Below are positions 1 to 8,595 of a stretch of 64,000 nt of DNA, in pieces (the stretch's first letter is position 1; the number at the start of each line of letters is the position of its first letter). The stretch is taken from contig OY720643.1 of the NCBI GenBank assembly GCA_963169105.1, forward strand, positions 100,389,697-100,453,696. Direction: 5' to 3'. Under the pieces are notes generated by a model. The model was not told the origin of the DNA. It worked only from the letters and a program-made list of their open reading frames with translations, and ran no database searches. The DNA is from Ceriagrion tenellum (lineage: Eukaryota; Arthropoda; Insecta; Odonata; Coenagrionidae). A program made the position numbers and the translations under genes.

Positions 1-993
1 AAGAAACCATCACTTTGGATCCGATATGCTGATGACACATTCGTCGTATGGCCACACGGGAAAGAAGAACTCGTGCTTTTTCTGGAACACCTTAATCAGC
101 AGAATCCCGCCATAAAATTCACGATGGAGATTGAAGAGAACGGCTGCCTACCATTCTTAGATGTTTTGGTGAGTAAGAAACCAGATGGAAGCCTTGGTCA
201 TGCAGTATATAGAAAGAAAACCCACACAGATCGGTATTTGGATGCAAAATCGCACCATCATCCCGCCCATAAGAACTCTCTAATCAACACCTTAGTTCAT
301 CGTGCCTACAGTATTTCAGACACCGAATCTCTTCCCTCAGAGAAGCAACATTTAATCTCAGCGCTAGAGAAGAATGGATACCCTAGGCATATAGTCCTTT
401 TAAGGACCGCAAGGAAAGAAAAGGAATTGGCGGAAGCAAATGATCTAATGATAAACAGAACCGAAGAAAGACCTAAAGAAAAGCCAGCTGCATATGCCAC
501 AATTCCATACATCGCAGGGACGGCACAAAAGATTAGTAGGCTCCTTCGGAAGTATGGTATAGTGACGAGATTCTCAAACTCGAAGAAAATTGGAGATATC
601 ATCCCAAAACCCAAGGACAAAATTCCCGCTGCAATGTATGAGGGAGTCTATGAAATCAAATGTACATGTGGTAAATCCTACATCGGCCAAACGGGGAGAG
701 CAATTCAGTGCCGAATTAAAGAGCACCAGAGGACCACCGAAAAGAAGAGATTCAGCCTCTCCGCAGTTGCAGAGCATGCGTGGTTCGAGCCAGGACATCA
801 GATTGCCTTTGACCAAGTGAGAGTACTCTCAAGGGAAAATCGTTATTTTCCCAGGTTGATCAGAGAAGCGGTAGAGCTGGTGAAATATCCATCGAATTTC
901 AATCGGGAGGATGGATACCCACTTGCCTCAACCTGGGAGAGAGTGGTGAAACCACAACGAGGAGCGGGCAATCGAGACACCCTATGGTCCTAG
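1..993 (+). CDS. Penelope-like element protein, C-terminal part (RT end plus GIY-YIG endonuclease)
   Basis: The reading frame is open from the first base of the window to a TAG at 991-993, so the N-terminal half lies outside. Residues 7-17 carry the RT catalytic box (IRYADDTFVVW, with YADD at 9-12), followed by FLDVLV and the YRKKTHTDRYLDAKSHHHP block typical of PLE reverse transcriptases. The C-terminal GIY-YIG endonuclease starts near residue 215: GVYEIKC, then a CTCG knuckle, then YIGQTGR at 227, followed by a conserved KEH and a SAVAEH segment. The frame has no internal stop or frameshift over 330 codons, so this copy may be intact beyond the left edge. In the family, RT and endonuclease together perform target-primed reverse transcription of the element RNA in the nucleus. 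It differs from the PLE at 8596-11358 in sequence and endonuclease linker, so it is a separate lineage. Confidence 0.93.
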   Translation, partial: KKPSLWIRYADDTFVVWPHGKEELVLFLEHLNQQNPAIKFTMEIEENGCLPFLDVLVSKKPDGSLGHAVYRKKTHTDRYLDAKSHHHPAHKNSLINTLVHRAYSISDTESLPSEKQHLISALEKNGYPRHIVLLRTARKEKELAEANDLMINRTEERPKEKPAAYATIPYIAGTAQKISRLLRKYGIVTRFSNSKKIGDIIPKPKDKIPAAMYEGVYEIKCTCGKSYIGQTGRAIQCRIKEHQRTTEKKRFSLSAVAEHAWFEPGHQIAFDQVRVLSRENRYFPRLIREAVELVKYPSNFNREDGYPLASTWERVVKPQRGAGNRDTLWS

Positions 994-1376
<383 letters not shown>

Positions 1377-1475
1377 AAAACTTCGTCACAGGGTGACACT
1401 AAACATAAAACATAAAAAAGCAAACTCACGAGTTTAAATTTTCGGTGGGTCGCCCGCACCTTCGTCAGTGATTGA
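1377..1475 (-). mobile_element. PLE-UTR-like mini-element between two (TA)n arrays
   Basis: About 100 bp of non-repetitive sequence lies exactly between two (TA)n arrays. Read on the minus strand it contains a hammerhead-like motif (1468 down to 1440), a following AAACTC/GAGTTT hairpin, and a GTCAC/GTGAC hairpin near 1384-1396. It has no coding capacity. The best explanation is a solo or non-autonomous PLE terminal sequence inserted in a (TA)n tract; this is inference from motif and placement. Confidence 0.5.
1440..1468 (-). ncRNA. Hammerhead-like motif, minus strand
   Basis: On the minus strand: CTGACGA, one extra A, GGTG, a loop, CACC, then GAAA. The stem GGTG/CACC replaces the GGG/CCC stem of the copy at 8281-8304, while the flanking boxes are kept, which is the pattern expected for a conserved RNA structure. 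A second hairpin, AAACTC/GAGTTT, follows directly. Confidence 0.4.
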
Positions 1476-1498
1476 ATATATATATATATATATATATA
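1476..1498. repeat. (TA)n microsatellite
   Basis: A perfect (TA) run of 23 bases bounds the mini-element on the right. Confidence 0.95.
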
Positions 1499-1614
1499 AT
1501 GATATTACCACCAGTCAATATCAGTATCGACAGCTGGACTTCATAGTACAGATCAAGAAACTCATCATGAACAAATATCAATAACCACAGTTTGGGGGAG
1601 AGAAAAATTCATCC

Positions 1615-1720
1615 CTGTATGATGTGACGGAAGTACTAATGACAAGGAATATAAAATAGTCTCCTAATCGGATCATCGGGAGGAAACAATTGGAAGGATA
1701 ACATCAGTCAGAGCGAACAT
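1615..1720 (+). repeat. Diverged dispersed repeat, related to 29773-29887
   Basis: This stretch aligns with 29773-29887 in the same orientation. The best block is TAAAATAGTC(C/T)CC(C/T)AATCGGA followed by CGGG, then CATC(G/A)GTCAG. The copies are clearly diverged. The segment resembles the 5' part of a LINE seen in arthropod genomes; the copy at 29773 is better preserved and supports that reading. Confidence 0.55.
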
Positions 1721-4700
1721 TAAAAGAAATACGGCTATCACCATGGTACTACTACATAAGCTGCGCTATTTCGCGTGTCGCGGGCTACGACAGGTCACGC
1801 GTGACGCACACTGGACTGCATTTTTGACTGGCGACTCTCACAGTCATTAAAAAGAGGCAGTTTTTCAAAAGCAATTTGCATTTCTAAGATCAAGATATGA
1901 CATCTCTTAGTTCGGACTTAAGTTGAAGCAATAGCTATCGTAAATTCAAAATAAAGGAGAACATTTTCGTTCTCCTAAGAAAATGGGAAAGGAGAAGTAA
2001 GTGGGTTTACGCAGGCCGGAGACGAGACGAACTAGTAACTAGGAGGGTGCTAAATATGTGAAAATACTAGCATGCAGTACACTCGTCATGGTTTTGCTAT
2101 GATTGGTTTACGCAAAAGTATTAATTAATGAATACTACGGAAAGCTAATTCATGCAGAAAACAAACCCATGCCGGACATTTCATGCGAAGTGGCGTGTTA
2201 GTAATAATGTCATTAAAAACTTATATCACATTGGATATGAAAAACCAGGTTAAACAATAAACTCTTCAATTCTAGGTCTATATATGCTGATACTGCCGTT
2301 AATTCTACTAGTCTCTTATATTTTTCATTACTTAAAAGTTTGCAGATATCACCATATTAATCACGGATGTTAAGATTCATGTTAAGATTGGAGAGGCAAT
2401 TTCCTTCAAGCGTGACCAAGAACTCTCAAATGAGAAATAATCTAAAACTATAAAACTTTATCTGGGTAAATGATTCCTGAAATTCCACCGGGATAAGTTG
2501 TTTGAATCACATGGTCCGCGAAAATGGCGCGGTCAAGTCGGAGATCTCATTATGGAAAGATTATTGTAGCTGACTCGGAAACAAATTCGAAAGAATCCTC
2601 GCGGAAACGTCAGCGGCTAAATTCACATTCCCGCGACAACCCGTTGCCCCTAGGGCTGAGCTGACCCGAAGTGGAGGTCACCGAGTCGTGAAGGATAAAA
2701 ATACGCTCAGCTGGGCACGCGACACGGGATGAAGCAGGACATCTTGACCCATGGACGACAGTATGGGTGGTTGGCCGCCTCACCAGCGGACGGAAAAGAA
2801 TTCAAGAGATGGAAAGAACACGTTACTTCGTGTTCATAGCAGAGCACGACTAAAAGGAGACTCAACTTTCAGGAAATATAGATCGCAAGCAAACTAAAGC
2901 ACATAAATTTTCACTACAAGGGTTATCCCAATACACAAACCAAGGAAAATATAGATATTTATAACGATTATCTACATTTTTATTCACATAAGAGCCATGA
3001 GAAGTAGGTGTTAATAGCCATCGTGGCAGGCACAAAATATACAATCCAACAAGATCAAACAACAAAAAAAATATGGGCACTCAAAATCGATCGTTACAAG
3101 ATTATTCTCTTCTTTAGGTTCTCTGCATTCAAATCCGCCAAAGCAGATCATAACGGCGTTCATCTGTATCTTCCACGCACGATATTGGCCAAACAAGCAT
3201 CTTAACGAGGGGGCAACCATTAAATATCCTCAAATTGCTAACACAATTTCGAGTAAATTTTAAATATAAAATATGTATAAATTACCGGAAAATTTAAGTT
3301 AAATCTGTTACTGAATCCATATTTAATGGAATGCACTAAGACACATGGGTTAAAACACTGGGTAAAAAAACTAAAATCCATATAATCCTCCGACTAACTA
3401 GAAGATAAATATTTTTCTCATACGACCAACAATATCTCAATATCTCTATCTCCACAAAAGCAGAAGAATGCCACCATACATATAACAAACCAGAAATTTT
3501 TCTTAATTACAAGTTTCAATAGGACCACTGAACTGAAAAATATTTTGAAAACATTCCTTAAAGGTACCTATGCATGGATGAAACTAGACCATTGGTGTCA
3601 AGGTCCACATGCCTTGCTACGTATTACCATGTCCACGAAAATTGTTTCACTTATAAGTGCTTGCATGCCAACTGAGATCAGAAATTGCCGCGAAGGTACA
3701 ACATAATTCACATGGGAGGAATTAGCCAGACATCTTCAAAAAATGTAACTAATTGAGACGCTAACATTGAAATGTTTTAAAATCTTCCCTACGATAGCAC
3801 ATTTTTCCGTTTAGTGATTCTTAAAAATGATGAGCAATAAATTTAAGTAAAGAGTGCCTAAAAATTGCGGTGAAGTATCTAACACCGTTTTCTCGCGAGA
3901 ATAAACGAAAATGGCATAAGATGACACCAAAACAATTTAGATGAGGTAATAAATTCATATTCTTAACTTTTGTTTGCTATATTTATTAATATCTAGCACT
4001 CGAGCACCTTTTGTTTAATATATTTTTCGTAAACGTGAGGCTTCCTCATTTGCCTGGGATGGAGACGGAGAAGAACAGCAGACAAATTAGCCTGTCATTT
4101 GAACAAATTTTTACTATCATAGACACAATTATTTTAAATAAATACTTGTCACTTGAATCACTGTCCTTATATTCACCTGCTCAGCATTACAACACATCTC
4201 ACAAAAGGCAGTTTCCTGCATTGCAATGCTTAAATAAACGTACAGAATTCTAAATTAAATGAAATACCAACGCCCTATTCTCCCAGGGAGTATCACAATC
4301 TCCTTTCCACCATGACACCCGATCATTCTCGCGACATCTTCTTTTAAAACGAGTCTTTCACCACGGTACGGGGTTTCAACCGTGAAACCAATGCGGGGAG
4401 CGCGCGTATGGATCCTTGCCACATTTCCAGCGAAGACTTCACCTCACTGGAGATACATTTATCGTGAAAGAGCGGAGCTCTAAGAGAGGGGAAAATAGAA
4501 CCTGGGAGATGGCACTATATGGAGAGAAAGTGGGATATCACGGACGACGTGGAACGGAAAAAAATAAGCCTTGGAGGCGATGTTGGCTGCTCTCGGACGA
4601 CGGAGTAGTTCAACTAGGGTGTAGAAGAGGAGGGGGGAAGGGGTTTTAATTTGCCGAGCCAGCCAGAGAGAGATGGAGGGTGTGATGGTGTTCCAAAAAG

Positions 4701-5284
4701 TTCCCGATGGAGGAAGAGGCATCCCTGTCTTTGCCAAATGGCTATGGGAAAGAGGAGGTTCCTCTCCGACGTGGATTAGCACAGTTTCCTTCGATGGAGT
4801 TGTCGCTTTTGAGTCGGAGGACAGTCGAGTGAGTGCTTTCGGAGAGTAGTTGGTGATGGGTATGGAGTGAGAGTGATGAAATTCCAAGAGATGGGGACAC
4901 CCTTGTCGCTCCCGTCGTCCCGTCCCTTGTCCGAGACACACGCTACTCCACAAACTTTTATTTTACCCCCCTTTCATTCCTGCCGTATCCCATTCGTATT
5001 CCCGTGAAATAATGAAGGCTATCCACTGCGATATGCAACGAAATGATTAAATCGAAATACGTACAATTCACTGTAAAAATATTTTAACTCAAGAGGTTTT
5101 CAACCCTTTTGAGTCCAATTCAGGGCTGCCAACTGAGTCACGTTGATCCGGGGATCCTCGGGAAATAGGTGATTCTCAGGGATCCTGATTTCAGATCACT
5201 TTCTCCTTTCACACGCATATATCCAAGCGTTTATGCATGATCCTATCAAAATTAATTTTGAAACAAATGATTCCTTCCATTACG
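1721..5284. other. Non-coding stretch, nothing recognised
   Basis: Only short open frames occur and none shows a known motif. A moderately GC-richer patch spans about 2500-2800, and a GC/purine-rich patch about 4380-4970 holds a 157-codon minus-strand frame of low-complexity composition, which I do not call as a gene. Confidence 0.6.
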
Positions 5285-5770
5285 TGATACATTTTAAACG
5301 AATTTTTTTACCAAACAATTTGCTTATGTATCTCTCTTGCTTTATCGCTTCTGTTGGACCTAGACATGCAGTGTAGCGTAGAAATGGTATTCTCGATGTC
5401 GCCCTGAAAAACGCCTGTTCTGAATTTCTCAAGCAAAGTAAGTCTAGCACGCAGCCTCCCCGTTTCTAGCGACAACAAAGCTAATCCCATTAAAGGTAAG
5501 AAGCAATACATGTTTGCTCGTAGCAGTTTTTAACAAAATGCGCAGTATCCTTCACATTTTATCTATTTTTTTGGTGAAATCTTTCTGTACAGGGTCCCAA
5601 ATGCTCGCGGCGTATTCGAGGTGCGGCCTAACGTGAAGACATGGCATTGGTCAGATGACTTCCGCAAGAAGTGTACTGTTCTGCATTTACTAAGATTAAG
5701 TTCAAGCCCCCACTCCTGGCACCACGAATAAACGCTGTTTAGTTCTGATGATGGAACTTTAGAGCCCACG
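5285..5770 (-). pseudogene. LINE reverse transcriptase C-terminal remnant with internal deletion
   Basis: Read on the minus strand, 5769 down to about 5650 encodes a non-LTR RT segment (LNSVYSWCQEWGLELNLSKC then TVHF), equivalent to RT block 7. After a frame change near 5630 the frame reads VRPHLEYAASIWDPVQKDF, a hallmark just downstream in intact LINEs; the sequence normally between these blocks is missing, so an internal deletion is inferred. Further on, LLEKFRTGVFQGD and a serine/arginine-rich end (MSRSNRSDKAREI) match the LINE copy at 60501-60731. Several frameshifts and stops are present, so it is dead. It belongs to the same family as the minus-strand LINE at 60.3-60.7 kb. Confidence 0.8.
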
Positions 5771-7421
5771 TCTTCGCTAATTTACAGGCAGATTACTCTA
5801 TGACATAATATCCAATAATCTTAGTTTACAGCTAACATTTATACTTAGATCATATATGTGAAAAATGAATAAGTAAAGGTACATCAGGCTTCCTTAAGGA
5901 ACACCGGATGTGACTAACCGAGTCTGAGCTAATGCCATACATAACTTATCTTTTTTGCGATCACAGAGAAAGCAACATATCCAAATCACAATTTTTTTCA
6001 TTTGCTTCGCATGATTGCAATTCGTATAAGAATTTAGTTTCACGGTGCGGTCTGAGAAATCAAGTCCCAGTCAGTTTAAAAATTGTTATTAGAAGTCAAG
6101 TTTTTAAAATAAAATCTTCAGCATACAATTTTTTCATTCAATACAAATTTGATCTATTACGCTGCCTAAAATTCCTGAATACTTCATCTATCGGTTTTTA
6201 CGAACCTTTTCAAAAGTTAAAATCGCAGCAGCGGAAAAAGCCTGTCTAATGAGATTCTCTTGGTTGCAGACCGAAATCTCCAAATCAGAGATTTTATAGT
6301 TGATTACCAAGACCTTAAACAAGTAAGAAAACCTACGAAAAAATTTTGCGACAATCAGAATGCATGACTGACTAGATGTGAAGACAAGACAATGTCGCAA
6401 TGCTGACTAGATATTGCGCTTGAGTTTTACACATAATAATTACCAATGACATCACCATTCACTTAATGCGTCCCACATGATATACACATATTTCGTCATC
6501 TTTCTGCATTGTTCAGGCTTTAATACTACTACATCCGTCTTCAGTCGTTGTTTTTCCATCTTTGCGTGGATATCCCTTATATCATCTGAATCTCGCTCAG
6601 TTTCCACAGATTTATTTTGGTATTTGCTTTTCATTCTTTCTAGGTATTTTCTAAATCTGTAGCTGTAATCTCGCACCGTTCCGTAAACCTTTTTAACCAT
6701 AGTTCTCTCATTAAATCTATACTCTGTTTTCTATCTGATCGAGTGAAACCGGCTGTTTTTCTTCAGAATTTAATTTTTGATGACTGTAACTATTGGGCAT
6801 ATTCTCAGACTACGGATAGCAGTCGGGTTGAGCGATTAGCCTGACAGCACCTATTACCGGTACCAGGCCCGGATAAAGTTCTGCCTCAGGCTAGTCACCT
6901 GAGCAGGTAAACATCATCGTAATAACAAACCTTAAATAATAGCATCAGATCCGACGAGAACAAAAATCATTAAGACATTTATATACATTTTAAGCATTAA
7001 TTTATAACTCGTAGTAATTTCATCTGGAATTGGTAGTAAAATTTCCTTAGTTTCTCGTTAAGGCGTGATCTAGCACAATAGACTGCTATTATACCAAGTG
7101 AACAAGGATGTTCAAGCAGTTGTGCAGAACTTTGACGAGCATTGCATGTCTGGTGTGTAATCATCACACGCCAGGAGAATATTGGCGATGTGTTGCATCG
7201 AAGTTTTATTTGACTATACAAAACACTTTTTACCCAGAGATGGCGTTTAATCACACCTCACCTCAAACTGAGGAACATCTTTTAAATGCATAATGCACTG
7301 GGTATCAACATGCACCTACCCCTAATAACCGTTTCGATCCTAAGTCATACTTTGAAGTTCATATTTTCGCCAAAAGCTTCCCGTCAATGACCACCTGACC
7401 TCGCGTCTGGCTTGCCCCTTG

Positions 7422-7435
<14 letters not shown>
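5771..7435. other. Non-coding stretch, nothing recognised
   Basis: No frame with a recognisable motif was seen on either strand. The right end is an A15 run (7422-7436) leading into the (TA)n tract that flanks the PLE. Confidence 0.6.
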
Positions 7436-7458
<23 letters not shown>

Positions 7459-7461
7459 TAT
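7436..7461. repeat. (TA)n microsatellite at left end of the PLE
   Basis: A perfect (TA) run joins directly to the first base of the inverted terminal copy. Together with the (TA)n at 11925-11998 it suggests that the PLE inserted into one TA microsatellite. Confidence 0.95.
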
Positions 7462-7962
7462 AGAGGAAACTTACAGGGGGTAAAAAGACGAAAGTAAAGA
7501 GAGAGTCTTACTTAGAGACGTTTCGGGTGTTATCCCTTCTTCAGTCACACAGAGAATGCACTGCTCCAATGAGGGTAGGAGAGGGGAGGTTATGAGAGGG
7601 GGGACTGGGGAGGTTAATAGTGCTGGGCCTGGCTGATGGGGCTGGGGGAAGGTTGATACAAAGTTATGATGATAGGGGACTGGGAAGAGCCAAGAGCTGG
7701 GAAGGCGCGGGGAGGGGGGGTTAGAAGCAACAAAGTAACAGAATGATCAGGGAGGTGAATGATCCAAGGTCTGGCTGACTGAACAGAGGGAAAGTTGCAA
7801 CAAAATAATGAAAGGGGACTGGGAGGTGACTAACATGGAAGGGACGGGAGTAGCAACAATGTAATGGAGGGGCGGTGACAGGTAAGGGGAGGTAAAGACA
7901 GGCTAACTCAGTTGAGGGGAAGTGAGTGGTGGAAGTTGGGAATGGGGGGGGGGCAGGGGCAA
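7462..7962 (-). repeat. Inverted pseudo-LTR copy at the left end of the PLE
   Basis: This is the reverse complement of 11380-11881, apart from one base in the homopolymer (10 G here, 11 C there). It lacks the 42 bp tail of the 3' copy. Its first 398 bp (7462-7859) pair with 7966-8363, leaving a 106 bp loop, so a transcript through the left end could fold into a long hairpin. Short open frames in it are shadows of low-complexity C/T-rich sequence. Confidence 0.95.
7521..7544 (-). ncRNA. Hammerhead-like motif in inverted pseudo-LTR
   Basis: This is the exact reverse complement of the motif at 8281-8304 (CTGAAGA, A, GGG, loop, CCC, GAAA). Confidence 0.4.
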
Positions 7963-7965
7963 CTG

Positions 7966-8405
7966 TTGTTGCTACTCCCGTCCCTTCCATGTTAGTCACC
8001 TCCCAGTCCCCTTTCATTATTTTGTTGCAACTTTCCCTCTGTTCAGTCAGCCAGACCTTGGATCATTCACCTCCCTGATCATTCTGTTACTTTGTTGCTT
8101 CTAACCCCCCCTCCCCGCGCCTTCCCAGCTCTTGGCTCTTCCCAGTCCCCTATCATCATAACTTTGTATCAACCTTCCCCCAGCCCCATCAGCCAGGCCC
8201 AGCACTATTAACCTCCCCAGTCCCCCCTCTCATAACCTCCCCTCTCCTACCCTCATTGGAGCAGTGCATTCTCTGTGTGACTGAAGAAGGGATAACACCC
8301 GAAACGTCTCTAAGTAAGACTCTCTCTTTACTTTCGTCTTTTTACCCCCTGTAAGTTTCCTCTTTAATTGTGTTTGTGGCCATTTGGCGAAGTTTTCCAT
8401 TGTGT
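7966..8405 (+). repeat. 5' pseudo-LTR of the PLE (direct copy)
   Basis: It is identical by eye to 11484-11923. Compared with the 3' copy it lacks the first 104 bp (11380-11483). It is C/T-rich on the plus strand and would supply the promoter/leader region for the element; no TATA box or other specific promoter signal is evident. It carries the hammerhead-like motif at 8281-8304. Confidence 0.95.
8281..8304 (+). ncRNA. Hammerhead-like motif in 5' pseudo-LTR
   Basis: CTGAAGA (8281-8287), A, GGG (8289-8291), loop ATAACA, CCC (8298-8300), GAAA (8301-8304). A short GTCT/AGAC hairpin (8306-8309 with 8317-8320) follows, where stem III would be. The extra A before the GGG/CCC stem departs from the textbook core. 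Hammerhead motifs in PLE pseudo-LTRs are established for the family; activity of this variant is not shown. Confidence 0.45.
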
Positions 8406-8595
8406 ATTCTGCTGCATTGCTGCTTTTCTTCTCACCTTCGTGCCTCCGTCGGAGAACTTCTCATCATCGACGTGTGCATCCGTGAGTGTACTGCTCTGTT
8501 TCTTTACCACCTGTTTTCCTTACTCTCCTTCTCTCCTCGTTTCTTATCCACTCTTACCCTCCCTTGTCCATTGTTTTCCTACATCCATTCCCAAC

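Noticed and set aside
4480..4953. 157-codon minus-strand open frame
   Set aside because: Low-complexity composition from a purine-rich plus strand, no motif, an overlapping frame on the same strand, and no splice or family evidence.
7721..8104. Open frames of 60-98 codons in the pseudo-LTR copies (also 11380-11622)
   Set aside because: They lie in C/T-rich terminal repeats, repeat in each copy, and show no domain.
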